Both the position numbers and the translations under genes were made by a program. A stretch of 64,000 bases of DNA from Gemmatimonadaceae bacterium (GTDB lineage: Bacteria; Gemmatimonadota; Gemmatimonadetes; Gemmatimonadales; Gemmatimonadaceae), in NCBI GenBank assembly GCA_035533755.1, contig DATLTC010000100.1, forward strand, positions 1 through 64,000, given 5' to 3'. This document shows positions 44,568 through 52,923 of this stretch, in pieces. The notes under the pieces are model-generated. The model searched no databases and was not told the DNA's origin. It worked only from the letters and a program-made list of their open reading frames with translations. Positions within the stretch are counted from its first letter, which is position 1; the number at the start of each line of letters is the position of its first letter.

Positions 44568-45884
44568 CTATGGCGCCAGATGCGGCGACCACGCGGCCAA
44601 CCGCGACGTACCCGCGGAGTGCGTGAGCTGCCGAATCCGGCCCGACTGCGTGTCAATCACCCACAACTCCTTGACTCCGCTGCGCGTGGACGTGAACACG
44701 AGGTGGCGCCCATCCGGCGCCCAGCTCGGATCCTCATTCTCGCCGTCGCTCGTCAACTGCTTGGGCGTCCGGTCGCGCAACGACATCGTGAACACCTGGA
44801 AGTTCCCCGAGGCGTCGGGATAGTACGCCTGATACGCGATGTTCAGCCCATCAGGCGACCAATCGGGATTGGAGCGGTAGTTCCTGGAACCGAAACTGTA
44901 CGTGGTGAACATATCCGCATTCGTCCCGTCGGCGTCCATAATATAAATCTCCGGCGGGCCGGCCCGGTCCGAAGTGAATGCGATCCGGCGTCCGTCGGGG
45001 CTGTAGCTCGGGGTCCCGCTGTCGGTGCCACCGCTCACCGAGACCCGCTGGGGCGTGCCGCCCGTCACCGGGACGCTGTACAGATCGGATCCGTTCTCCC
45101 CGGCGAGCGTGTAAAGAATCGTTGATCCGTCGGGGCTGAAGATGGGCGTGCTGACGTTGGTGTTGCGCCGGCTGCTGAACGCCCGGGACTGCCCCGACCG
45201 CACGTCATACACGACGACCCGCGAATTGTCGCCAAACGTGGCGTAGGCCAGCGATCGGCTATCGGGGCTCCAGGCCGGCGACAGCCCATCGCCGACCATC
45301 GGGATCGTGACGTCGTCGGCCCCGTCGCTATCCACGACGTGCACGGCGTGCGAGCGCACGTAGGCGATCCGCGTCGCCGCGACGCCCTGGACGCCCGTGA
45401 TCCACCGTTCCAGCTCGTCCGAGACGCGGTGCACGGCCATGCGCCATGGCCTGGTCGCGGCGCCGGGCGGCAGGGCGAATTCATTCACGTCGATCACCCG
45501 CGAATGGACCACGTCGTGCAGCGCCACGTGGAGCCCGCGATCGGTGTTCGTGACCCGCACCACGGCCAGCGCCCCGAGGGTCTTGAACACGCCGTAGTTC
45601 ATCCCGACGGGGTTGCCCGCCGAATCGAATCCGCTCCGGATGGCGGCGGCCATCGAATCCGGGATCACGATGACGTTCACGCGGTCGCCGTAGTCGAGAT
45701 CGCGCTGGATGATCGCCTGGATCGAATCGCCGTTGGCGCCGGCCACCGGGAGCACCACCACGCCGGGCCGCACCCCGGCGTCATACGAGAGCGTGATGCG
45801 GACCCCTTTCGTCGTCGTGTCCTGGGCAAGCAGCGGCCCTGCCCCGCAGAGGAGGGCAAGGGCGAGGCGTACGGGGCCGTTCAT
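44568..45884 (-). CDS. tolB: Tol-Pal system periplasmic protein TolB
   Basis: 438 residues from the ATG at 45884, sharing a base with the upstream stop (TGATG). The signal peptide ends at LLAQ near residue 21. The N-terminal TolB domain (about 30-165) contains DLDYGDRVNVIVIP. Six WD40-like beta-propeller blades follow, each with the SPDG pattern: SPAWSPDSRSLAY, PIFSPDGSTILY, PSYSPDGRRIAF, PDWSPDGLNIAY and PSWAPDGRHLVF among them. It binds Pal and TolA in the periplasm. An 81-bp gap separates it from pal, which has its own strong ribosome binding site. Confidence 0.95.
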   Translation of the reverse strand: MNGPVRLALALLCGAGPLLAQDTTTKGVRITLSYDAGVRPGVVVLPVAGANGDSIQAIIQRDLDYGDRVNVIVIPDSMAAAIRSGFDSAGNPVGMNYGVFKTLGALAVVRVTNTDRGLHVALHDVVHSRVIDVNEFALPPGAATRPWRMAVHRVSDELERWITGVQGVAATRIAYVRSHAVHVVDSDGADDVTIPMVGDGLSPAWSPDSRSLAYATFGDNSRVVVYDVRSGQSRAFSSRRNTNVSTPIFSPDGSTILYTLAGENGSDLYSVPVTGGTPQRVSVSGGTDSGTPSYSPDGRRIAFTSDRAGPPEIYIMDADGTNADMFTTYSFGSRNYRSNPDWSPDGLNIAYQAYYPDASGNFQVFTMSLRDRTPKQLTSDGENEDPSWAPDGRHLVFTSTRSGVKELWVIDTQSGRIRQLTHSAGTSRLAAWSPHLAP

Positions 45885-46603
45885 CAGTGAATGATCCGGG
45901 GATCGAAGGAGAAGATCACGGGCAAGACGTCATCGGGATACGCGGACGGCAGCGGACCGAACGCGTGCGCCGTTCCCGCCGCGTCCACCGCCCCCTGCGC
46001 GGCAAGATCGAACGCGAACGAACCGGACCGCTTCTGGAATCGGAAGTTGGTCACGCTCCCATCGCGATGGATGAGAAACGCCACCTCGGCCGTGAGGGCG
46101 CCGCTGCTGCCGGGACTGAAGCGCAACGCGATTTGCCGCAAGATGTTCTGAAGATAACCTGGAAATGGAAAATCGATCCCTGCGGTGCTCACGTTCGCCA
46201 CGTCCGCGCCCTTGCCCCCTTCGGCCCCGCCGCCCGCCGCCTGCGTCTTCCTCGTCACGGGCGAGGTCTTGGCCTCGGGCGGGACGGGGGTCGCTTCGCG
46301 CTTGGCCGGAGCGGGCTTCTCGCGCTTCCGGGTCGGGGGGGCCGGCATCGCCTTGGGGACCGCCTTCGCGCGGGGAGGAGGCACCGGTCTGGGCCGCTCC
46401 GCGGCCGGCGCCGGCGTCGCCTGCACGACGCCCACCGCGCGCGGGCCCGGCGGCGCCGCCACCAGATTCACGCGGTACACCGGCGGCATGGCCGGCGGCG
46501 CCGCCGGCCGGAACACGAACAACGCCGCGATCACCGCGGCGTGCAGGAGGACGGACGCCCCGATCGGCAGCGTGAGCGACGGCGGCCCCTGCCGGACGCT
46601 CAT
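45884..46603 (-). CDS. tolA: TolA/TonB-type energy transducer
   Basis: 239 residues. One N-terminal membrane helix (GASVLLHAAVIAALFVF, with the Ser-His pair of TolA/TonB anchors). A Pro/Ala/Lys/Arg-rich periplasmic linker covers about 45-130, more TonB-like than the long helix of E. coli TolA. The C-terminal globular domain has LTAEVAFLIHRDGSVTNFRFQKRSG, cut here, the TonB C-terminal fold. Its place between tolR and tolB argues for the TolA role: transmitting proton-motive force from TolQR to TolB-Pal. It overlaps tolB (TGATG) and starts one base after tolR's stop. Confidence 0.88.
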   Translation of the reverse strand: MSVRQGPPSLTLPIGASVLLHAAVIAALFVFRPAAPPAMPPVYRVNLVAAPPGPRAVGVVQATPAPAAERPRPVPPPRAKAVPKAMPAPPTRKREKPAPAKREATPVPPEAKTSPVTRKTQAAGGGAEGGKGADVANVSTAGIDFPFPGYLQNILRQIALRFSPGSSGALTAEVAFLIHRDGSVTNFRFQKRSGSFAFDLAAQGAVDAAGTAHAFGPLPSAYPDDVLPVIFSFDPRIIH

Positions 46604-46604
46604 C

Positions 46605-47018
46605 TCAGGGCACCTGCTCCTGATCGGTGATCAACCCGACGTCGCGCACCCCGGCCGCCTGGATCACCGCCAGCACCTGCGCCACGAGCCCATAGTCCAC
46701 GCGCGAATCGGCGCGCAGATACAGCCCCTGCTGGGCGCGGTCCCTGGCCAGCGTCTGGAACGCCGCCCGGAACTCGGCATAGGTCATCGGCGTCCCGTCG
46801 TCCACCAGGATGCTGCCGTCGCGCGTGACGGTGACCGTCATCCCGCTCTTCGACGTGATCGGACGCGCTTCGGCCCTGGGCAGGGCGATGTCCACCCCGC
46901 CCTGCATCATCGGCGCCGTGATCATGAAGATCACGAGCAGCAACAGCATCACGTCGATCAGACTCACGACGTTGATGTCGGCGTTGAGTTCGAACCGGCG
47001 ATGGCGGCGGCGCGACAT
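46605..47018 (-). CDS. tolR: TolR/ExbD-type biopolymer transport protein
   Basis: 137 residues from the ATG at 47018. A short basic N-terminus precedes one membrane helix (INVVSLIDVMLLLLVIFMI) holding the conserved Asp thought to carry protons. A periplasmic domain follows with VTVTRDGSILVDD and LYLRADSRVDYGLVAQVL, the ExbD/TolR pattern. It forms the ion channel with TolQ. tolQ ends two bases upstream and tolA begins just after. Confidence 0.95.
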   Translation of the reverse strand: MSRRRHRRFELNADINVVSLIDVMLLLLVIFMITAPMMQGGVDIALPRAEARPITSKSGMTVTVTRDGSILVDDGTPMTYAEFRAAFQTLARDRAQQGLYLRADSRVDYGLVAQVLAVIQAAGVRDVGLITDQEQVP

Positions 47019-47019
47019 C

Positions 47020-47787
47020 CTAGATGTGCCCCTCGCGCGCCAGCAACGCGATCACGGAGGTGCTGAAGTTCTCCATCATCCCGTCGAACCGGTTCAGCTT
47101 GTTGGCGAAGATGTTGTACCCGAAGGTCGCCGGGATCGCCACCGCCAGCGCGGCGGCCGTGGCGATCAGCGCCTCGGCCACGCCCGGCGCCACGGCACCG
47201 AGATTGCCGGAACCCTTGCTGGCGATCCCGAGAAATGCCTCGATCACCCCGAGCACCGTGCCGAACAGTCCGATGAGCGGGCTCGCCGACCCCGTGGTCG
47301 CGAGAAACGGGAGATAGCGCCCCAGACGGTCGCGCTCCGCCGATGCCTCGGCATCGAGCACCAGCCGCAGCGTCTCGATCTGCGTGGCGGAGAGCGCGTG
47401 CGTCGCACCGGCCATCGGCGTCGGCGCCTCACCCGACAGCTCCCGCCACTGCTGGTTGCGCACCCGGGCCTCGGACACGAAGTGCATCGCCCGCAGGAAC
47501 AACCGCGGCAGCGCGCCGGGTTTGGCGCGCTTGACCAGGGCTCCCGCTTCATCCAGCCGCGGCACGTGCTCGAACTCGCGCTGGAACTCGCCCGCCGCGC
47601 GCTCCGCCTTGTTCAGCTGCCGCCAGGCGCTGAACATCACGGTCCAGCTGAGCAGCGAGAGCACGGCGAGGATGCTCAGCACGATCTTGGTGCTGAGTGA
47701 AGCGCTGACGATGAGGTCGATGGCGCCGTTCGGCGTGGCCCCGCCGATCTGCGGCACTCCGGCCATCTGCAGAAACCCGAGGATCAT
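47020..47787 (-). CDS. tolQ: TolQ/ExbB-type motor protein
   Basis: 255 residues from the ATG at 47787, which overlaps the epimerase stop (ATGA). Three membrane helices: one around residues 30-50 (IVLSILAVLSLLSWTVMFSAW) and two in the second half, with the ExbB signature PLIGLFGTVLGVIEAF and the final ALAVAIPATFGYN. The cytoplasmic loop between TM1 and TM2 is as in TolQ. It assembles as a pentamer around TolR and uses proton flow to energise TolA. It opens tolQRAB-pal-cpoB, although its translation appears coupled to the preceding sugar epimerase gene. Confidence 0.94.
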   Translation of the reverse strand: MILGFLQMAGVPQIGGATPNGAIDLIVSASLSTKIVLSILAVLSLLSWTVMFSAWRQLNKAERAAGEFQREFEHVPRLDEAGALVKRAKPGALPRLFLRAMHFVSEARVRNQQWRELSGEAPTPMAGATHALSATQIETLRLVLDAEASAERDRLGRYLPFLATTGSASPLIGLFGTVLGVIEAFLGIASKGSGNLGAVAPGVAEALIATAAALAVAIPATFGYNIFANKLNRFDGMMENFSTSVIALLAREGHI

Positions 47788-48758
47788 GCGCGTGAATCGC
47801 TGGAGGTGAGCGCCCGCTGGGCGAACCACGCGTAGGTCTCCGCGAGGCCCTGCGACAGCGAGACGGAAGGACGCCAGCCGAGTTCGGCTGCCGCCTTGTC
47901 GATCGCGAGGTACGACTGCTGCTGTTCACCCGGCCGCGCCGGCGCGAACTCCACGGGCACGTTCCGCCCCGTGGTGTGCATGAGCGCCGAGGCGAGTTCG
48001 ACCACGGAGGTCGGGATGCCCGTCCCGATATTGAACGCCCGGGCGTTCATCCCGGCACGCCGCGGCGGCGCGTACGCCGCCGCGCGCACCACCGCGTCCG
48101 CCACGTCCGCCACGTACACGTAGTCGCGCGTCTGGTTCCCGTCGCCGAACACCGTGAGCGGCCGGCCGTCGAGCAGCCGGCCGCAGAAGATCGCCACCAC
48201 GCCGGCTTCGCCGTGCGGATCCTGGCGCGGTCCGTACACGTTGGCAAAGCGCAGCGACACCGCGCCCAGCCCGTGGAGGCGCGCGTAGTACGACAGGTAC
48301 TGCTCCACGCTGTGCTTGGCGATCGCGTACGGCGAGTCCGGCTCCTTGTGGACCCCTTCGGCGCTGGGCGGCGTGGCGGCATCGCCGTAGATCGCGCCGC
48401 CGGTCGAGGCGAAGACCACCCGCGTGCTCCCCATCCGGCCCGCCGCGCGCACCGCTTCGAGCAGGTTGAGCGTTCCGACGATGTTGATCTGCGCGTCGCG
48501 CACCGGATCCTCCACGCTCTTGCGCACGTCCATCTGGGCGGCGAAGTGGGCGATCACGTCGAATCCGCCCGCGCGCACGAGGGCCGCCGCTTCGGGCGAC
48601 CGGACGTCGAGCGCGTGGAACTCCGCCCTCGGCGGCACGTTCTCGCGCCGGCCGTTGGAGAGATCGTCGATCACCGACACCGCGTGCCCGGCGGCCACGA
48701 ACCGATCCGCCGCATGCGATCCGATGAACCCCGCCCCACCCGTAACGAGCACCCGCAT
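47784..48758 (-). CDS. NAD-dependent sugar epimerase/dehydratase (extended SDR)
   Basis: 324 residues from the ATG at 48758, sharing a base with the hemA stop (TGATG). It starts with the Rossmann loop VTGGAGFIGSHAADR. Catalytic residues are in FASTGGAIYGD (Ser/Thr) and SPYAIAKHSVEQYL (YxxxK), then RFANVYGPRQDPHGEAGVV and DYVYVADVADAV, typical of UDP-glucose 4-epimerase-like proteins. Likely substrates are UDP-hexoses for cell-surface glycans, but 4-epimerase cannot be told apart from dehydratases by eye. It lies between hemA and tolQ with overlaps on both sides. Confidence 0.9.
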   Translation of the reverse strand: MRVLVTGGAGFIGSHAADRFVAAGHAVSVIDDLSNGRRENVPPRAEFHALDVRSPEAAALVRAGGFDVIAHFAAQMDVRKSVEDPVRDAQINIVGTLNLLEAVRAAGRMGSTRVVFASTGGAIYGDAATPPSAEGVHKEPDSPYAIAKHSVEQYLSYYARLHGLGAVSLRFANVYGPRQDPHGEAGVVAIFCGRLLDGRPLTVFGDGNQTRDYVYVADVADAVVRAAAYAPPRRAGMNARAFNIGTGIPTSVVELASALMHTTGRNVPVEFAPARPGEQQQSYLAIDKAAAELGWRPSVSLSQGLAETYAWFAQRALTSSDSRA

Positions 48759-50065
48759 CAGGTCTCTCCCGCATCGTGTGAGTCATCGCCGCGCGCGGCG
48801 CGCTCGGCGCCCGCCCCCTCGGCGTCCAGCGCGAACAGGTAGCGCATCGCGTCCACGATGCCCAGCCCCCGGCCGTTGGACGCCGCGGCGCGCAGGCGCA
48901 CGCTCGGCTCGTGCATGAACTTGTTCATGAGTGAGCGGGACAGATGTTCCACCGCCGTCCGCTGCTCGGGCGTGAGGTCGCGCAGCCGGCGCAGCGCCGC
49001 GTCCAGCTCCGTCTCCCGCACCGCGTCCATGCGCGTCCGGAAGCTGCGCAGCACCGGCACCGCCTCGAGCCCCGCCAACCACTGCCAGTACCGCTCCACC
49101 TCGCCCGCGATCAGATGCTCGGCCGCCGGCAGCTCGCCGCGCCGCCGGTCGAGATTCGACTGGATCACCTGCTGCAGCCGGTCGAGGTCGTAGAGAAAAA
49201 CGTTGCCCAGCCCGCCCACTTCCGGTTCGACGTCGCGCGGCACGGCGATGTCCAGGATGCACAACGGGCGGTCGCCGCGCTGCGCGATCGCGTCGCGCAC
49301 GCGCTCCACCGTCATCACCGGCACCGGCGACGCCGTGGACGACAGCACGAGGTCCACCTCGTGCAACTCGCGCCAGCAATCGTCCAGGCGCAGCGCGCGG
49401 GCGCCGTGCCGCGCGGCCAGCTCCACGGCCCGGTCGTGCGTCCGGTTGGCGACGATCGCCGTGAGCACGCCTTCATCCATGAGACACTCGAGCGCGAGCT
49501 CCGCCATCTCGCCGGCCCCGAGGACCATTGCCCGGCGCCCACGCAGCGTGCCGAAGATCTGCTTGGCCAACTGCACCGCCGCCGAGCTCACGGACGCCGC
49601 GCCCCGCGCCACCGCCGTCTCCTCCCGGACCCGCCCCGACACGAGCAGGGCCGTCTGGAACAGTCGATTGAGCACCGTGCCGGAGTGCGCGCGGCAGGTC
49701 TCCCACGCGTCGCGTACCTGGCCGTGGATCTGGGCCTCGCCCAGCACCATCGAGTCCAGCCCCGCGGCCACGCGGAAGAGGTGTGCCACGGCGTCGCGGT
49801 CGCGCCGCACGTAGCCGTGCGGCGTGGCGTCGGCGCCCAGGCGCCCGCCGAGCACCTCCCACACCGCCGGCGCCGCGTCCTGCTCCCCCTCCACCACGTA
49901 GACCTCGGTGCGATTGCACGTGGAGAGCATCACGCTCTCGGGCGCCCCGGCGGCGCTCCGGACCCGATCGAGGACCGCACCCATGTCCGACGCGCGGAAG
50001 GTGAGACACTCGCGCACGTCGAGCGCCGCCGTCCGGTGGCTGAGGCCCACCACGGTCAACGACAC
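48758..50065 (-). CDS. hemA: Glutamyl-tRNA reductase
   Basis: 435 residues from a GTG at 50065 (VSLTVVGLSHRTAALDVRE). The active-site Cys is in MLSTCNRTEVYV near residue 50, followed by GLDSMVLGEAQIHGQV. The NADPH-binding domain has VLGAGEMAELALECL near residue 185 and IVANRTHDRA. The C-terminal helical dimerisation domain has SRSLMNKFMHEP. It reduces glutamyl-tRNA to glutamate 1-semialdehyde, the first step of C5 tetrapyrrole synthesis. A ccsA/hemX-like gene directly upstream (37 bp) is a familiar pairing. hemC and hemL are not in the window. Confidence 0.96.
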   Translation of the reverse strand: MSLTVVGLSHRTAALDVRECLTFRASDMGAVLDRVRSAAGAPESVMLSTCNRTEVYVVEGEQDAAPAVWEVLGGRLGADATPHGYVRRDRDAVAHLFRVAAGLDSMVLGEAQIHGQVRDAWETCRAHSGTVLNRLFQTALLVSGRVREETAVARGAASVSSAAVQLAKQIFGTLRGRRAMVLGAGEMAELALECLMDEGVLTAIVANRTHDRAVELAARHGARALRLDDCWRELHEVDLVLSSTASPVPVMTVERVRDAIAQRGDRPLCILDIAVPRDVEPEVGGLGNVFLYDLDRLQQVIQSNLDRRRGELPAAEHLIAGEVERYWQWLAGLEAVPVLRSFRTRMDAVRETELDAALRRLRDLTPEQRTAVEHLSRSLMNKFMHEPSVRLRAAASNGRGLGIVDAMRYLFALDAEGAGAERAARGDDSHDAGET

Positions 50066-50102
50066 GCCGTCCCTTGGCGCGCGACGATCAGCCCACGGGC
50101 GC

Positions 50103-50909
50103 TCAATGGAACTTCCCCGCGACCGGGCCGAGGACCCGGAGCGCCACGTACAGGAGCACGACGGCCGTGAACGACACGCTCGACCAGATGGCTGCGCGAT
50201 GCGCCTGCCACCCGCGCACGAACCGCCCCAGCGCCACGCCGCTCACCGCGACCCACGCCGCCACGCCCCACGCCAGCTGCTCCGGCCGCATCCCGCCGTA
50301 TTGCAGCGAGTAGGCGATCGCGAGCACGACCCCCACCGTGAGGCCCAGCCAACCGGCCAGCGCCGCGAGATGGTTCACCCGGTCGAGTGTGGCCAACGGC
50401 GGGAAGAGCCGGAACATGGCGTCGAACCGGCCGGACTTGAGTTCGCGCCGTTCGAACAGGTACATGACACCCGCCACCGCGGCCGTCCCGAATGCGGCGA
50501 TGCCCGCGAAGCTCAGCGCGATGTGCGCGACCAGCCACACCCCCTGCACGCCGCTCGGCTCCACGGCGTGCTTGAACCCGATGAGATTCGCGCACACGGT
50601 GGGAACGGCGGCCAGCGGGGCCGCAACCAGCGTGAGACTGATGTCGCGCGCCAGCAACTCCACCACCAGCAGCGTCGCGGCGAGCACGAATCCGGCGAGC
50701 GACAGCGAGGGGCCCAAGCCGGCCACGTAGACGTGGCCCGCCTGAACGGCCATCGCCACCAGCGCGCCCAGATGCACGACGACCCCGGCCGCCAGCAGTC
50801 CGAACACGCTCCGGACCGGGGCGTTCATCGGACGCGCGAACGGGGTCGCGGCCAGGGCCGCCGCGGCCACGTACAGGGTGATGGCAATGAAATGGGCGAT
50901 CGCTATCAT
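50103..50909 (-). CDS. CcsA/HemX-like cytochrome c assembly membrane protein
   Basis: 268 residues from the ATG at 50909, with about eight membrane segments. It has the region GVQGVWLVAHIALSFAGIAAF with a conserved His, a charged loop FERRELKSGRFDAMF, and a segment near the C-terminus WLGLTVGVVLAIAYSLQYGGM. These match the CcsA/HemX family; members export or handle haem for cytochrome c, while HemX lowers HemA levels in Bacillus. Next to hemA, the HemX role is as likely as c-type cytochrome assembly. The WWD motif of full CcsA is not seen. A hairpin lies in the 57-bp gap upstream. Confidence 0.82.
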   Translation of the reverse strand: MIAIAHFIAITLYVAAAALAATPFARPMNAPVRSVFGLLAAGVVVHLGALVAMAVQAGHVYVAGLGPSLSLAGFVLAATLLVVELLARDISLTLVAAPLAAVPTVCANLIGFKHAVEPSGVQGVWLVAHIALSFAGIAAFGTAAVAGVMYLFERRELKSGRFDAMFRLFPPLATLDRVNHLAALAGWLGLTVGVVLAIAYSLQYGGMRPEQLAWGVAAWVAVSGVALGRFVRGWQAHRAAIWSSVSFTAVVLLYVALRVLGPVAGKFH

Positions 50910-50926
50910 GGCGCTCGCCCAAATCT

Positions 50927-50961
50927 AATCCCGGGAAGCCGTTACGGCATCATCCGGGATT
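50927..50961 (-). terminator. Hairpin after the LysM gene, with a direct repeat
   Basis: AATCCCGG (50927-50934) and CCGGGATT (50954-50961) form an 8-bp stem enclosing an inner hairpin GCCG-TTA-CGGC. It lies between the LysM gene stop and the ccsA-like ATG. There is no long T-run, so it may attenuate rather than end transcription. Confidence 0.5.
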
Positions 50962-50976
50962 CTCCGTTACGGCATC
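50939..50976. repeat. 13-bp direct repeat at the 3' end of the LysM gene
   Basis: CCGTTACGGCATC occurs at 50939-50951 and again at 50964-50976, the second copy covering the last codons and stop of the LysM gene. On the minus strand both copies read GATGCCGTAACGG, so the end of the gene is duplicated 25 bp further on. It may be a remnant of a small tandem duplication. Confidence 0.6.
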
Positions 50977-52091
50977 TTGGCAGAGTTGCGGACCATCATC
51001 CCGGTATTGATCGCCGGCTGCTGCTGCGCCGTCACGATCGCGGTCGTCCCGAACGGCGTGACCTTGATCACCTGCGCCTTCCCGATCGGGATCTCCGGCT
51101 CGGCGAGGCCGCCCACCCTCCGGGACACCTGCCGCGTGCGGAACACTTCGAACTCGTCGCCCGGCCTGATCCCGTCGCCCGCCGTCACGTCCAGCACGAC
51201 GTAGCTCTGCAACGTGGGAAGCACCGGCTCGGCCATCACCCACTTGATCGTCGCCCAGCGGCCATCCTTGAGCGGCTTCGGGCGAGCCGTCGACGATACC
51301 CCGGCCGTGTCGAGCGGCACGAGCACCTGCCCCGGATTCATCTCGCCGAACAGTTGCACCACCTGGCCGATGCCTGCGGTTCCCGCCTCCGGCGTCCGCG
51401 TGACCTCGACGATGCCTGTGGGAATCACCACCTGCCCCACGCCGTACACGTTCGGCCCCATGGCCAGCGCCACGTACCGGGCACCCTTGGCCGTGGACAC
51501 GCCCGCCGGCGCCTGGATCAGCACGTCATCGTATGCCTTGAAGATCGTGGTCGGTTCGATGTCGCCGTTCGCATCGAGATCGGCCGACCGCAGCACGCGC
51601 CCCACTCCCGACATCGCGCCCGGCCGCACGACGTACGGGGCGCGCTCATACTGCCCCAACAGCACGGTGGGAAACTGCTCCACCGCCTGGGCCGCGTCTG
51701 GCGACTGCGAGACCGCGACGTCGCGCTTGAACACCGTCGGCGCGTCCATCGTCTGCACCGTCTGCGCCACCACCGCCCTGCGCACGGTGTCGGCGGCGCC
51801 GGCCGGAGGCTGGATCGTCACCTCGACGCTCGTCACCGCGCCGGGCAGCTTCAGCACCTGGCCTGGATAGATCCAGTGCGGGTCGGCGATCGCGTCCTTG
51901 TTGAGCCGGTAGATCTCCGGCCAGAGATGGGAATCCTGGAGATACTTCTGGGCCAGGGTCCACAGCGTCTCGCCCTGCTGCACGGTGTGCGTCTGCGGGA
52001 CGGCCTGTCCGCCCGTGGCCTGCTGGGCCGCGAGCGTGATGGGGGCGAGCAAGGCCGCGGTCGCCAGCGCGCGAAGAGTCCGATTTCGCAT
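50967..52091 (-). CDS. Secreted LysM-domain protein
   Basis: 374 residues from the ATG at 52091. A signal peptide ends near residue 23 (ITLAAQQ). One LysM peptidoglycan-binding domain spans about 35-83 (THTVQQGETLWTLAQKYL, then IYRLNKDAIADPHWIYPGQ). The rest, about 290 residues, is beta-rich and unassigned. It includes YVALAMGPNVYGVGQVVIPTG and GEMNPGQVLVPLD, and its second half resembles proteins that follow LysM domains as surface or wall-associated factors. It probably sits in the periplasm on peptidoglycan. The 223-bp gap to ssb contains an ssb terminator and a leader inverted repeat CTGTCCG/CGGACAG (52111-52141). Confidence 0.85.
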   Translation of the reverse strand: MRNRTLRALATAALLAPITLAAQQATGGQAVPQTHTVQQGETLWTLAQKYLQDSHLWPEIYRLNKDAIADPHWIYPGQVLKLPGAVTSVEVTIQPPAGAADTVRRAVVAQTVQTMDAPTVFKRDVAVSQSPDAAQAVEQFPTVLLGQYERAPYVVRPGAMSGVGRVLRSADLDANGDIEPTTIFKAYDDVLIQAPAGVSTAKGARYVALAMGPNVYGVGQVVIPTGIVEVTRTPEAGTAGIGQVVQLFGEMNPGQVLVPLDTAGVSSTARPKPLKDGRWATIKWVMAEPVLPTLQSYVVLDVTAGDGIRPGDEFEVFRTRQVSRRVGGLAEPEIPIGKAQVIKVTPFGTTAIVTAQQQPAINTGMMVRNSAKMP

Positions 52092-52257
52092 GATGCCGAA
52101 GAGAGGCTCCCTGTCCGAACGACGACCATCCATGCGGACAGCTTCAGGGAAGTGATGCGCCGGACCGCCCAGGGAAGGAAGCCCGACGCCACGTGCCGGC
52201 GATGCGAGGGCACCGCCGCGGGAGGATGACGACTTGGCGCCACATTTGGAAACGGCA

Positions 52258-52296
52258 AGGGCGCCGCCCCCTGCCCATGGCGGGGAACGGCGCCCT
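52258..52296 (-). terminator. Probable terminator of ssb
   Basis: AGGGCGCCG (52258-52266) pairs with CGGCGCCCT (52288-52296), with inner CCCC/GGGG pairing, giving a stem of about 13 bp around a ten-base loop. On the minus strand it starts 18 bp after the ssb stop and is followed by TTGCCGTTTCC. The strong stem and location support termination. Confidence 0.7.
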
Positions 52297-52314
52297 CGAC
52301 CGGGATCCGGCCCC

Positions 52315-52809
52315 TCAGAACGGCAGGTCGTCGTCCTGGTCCTGAAGCCCCTCGGGGAAGTCCTCGAAGCCCTCCCCTCCACCGGGTGCGGCCTTGGCCT
52401 TGGGGGCCGCCGGCGCCCGGCTGGCCCGCGGGGCCGCCTCGCCTTCGAAATCCCCACCACCGCGCGGCGCGCTGAGCATGATCAGCTCCCGCACGTTGAT
52501 CTCGGTGCTGTACCGGGTCTGGCCTTCCTTGTCCTGCCACTGCCGGTACTCGATGCGCCCCTCGACATACAGCTTGTCGCCCTTGTGGACGTACTTCTCC
52601 ACGATGTCCGCCAGTTGCGACGACTTGCTGTTCCAGACCACGCACCGGTGCCACTCGGTCTTTTCCTGGCGGTCCCCCGCGGCACCGCTCCAGGTGCGGC
52701 TGGTGGCCAGGGAAAACGTCGCGACACGATTGCCGCCGGTGGTGGATCGCACCTCTGGGTCGCTGCCCAGGTTCCCGATCAGCGTGACCTTGTTCAAGCT
52801 TCGGCTCAC
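52315..52809 (-). CDS. ssb: Single-stranded DNA-binding protein
   Basis: 164 residues from the GTG at 52809, chosen because AGGAGG (52814-52819) stands four bases upstream; the longer ATG frame at 52839 lacks such a site. The OB fold runs from SRSLNKVTLIGNLGSDPEVR to about residue 105, with TEWHRCVVWNSKSSQ and YVHKGDKLYVEGRIEYRQW as typical strands. An Ala/Pro/Gly-rich tail ends DDDLPF, the acidic tip that recruits repair and replication proteins. RarA and RecA in this window are known SSB partners elsewhere. Its strong signal and terminator suggest a single-gene unit. Confidence 0.97.
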   Translation of the reverse strand: MSRSLNKVTLIGNLGSDPEVRSTTGGNRVATFSLATSRTWSGAAGDRQEKTEWHRCVVWNSKSSQLADIVEKYVHKGDKLYVEGRIEYRQWQDKEGQTRYSTEINVRELIMLSAPRGGGDFEGEAAPRASRAPAAPKAKAAPGGGEGFEDFPEGLQDQDDDLPF

Positions 52810-52923
52810 AATTCCTCCTGGCGAGAAAGGGTTCCACACTCGCCGCGCATGATGTCCAATCCGGTAGAACAGAGCATAACCAAATGACTACACTACAGAC
52901 ACTTCCATTTCAGCCATGAGACA

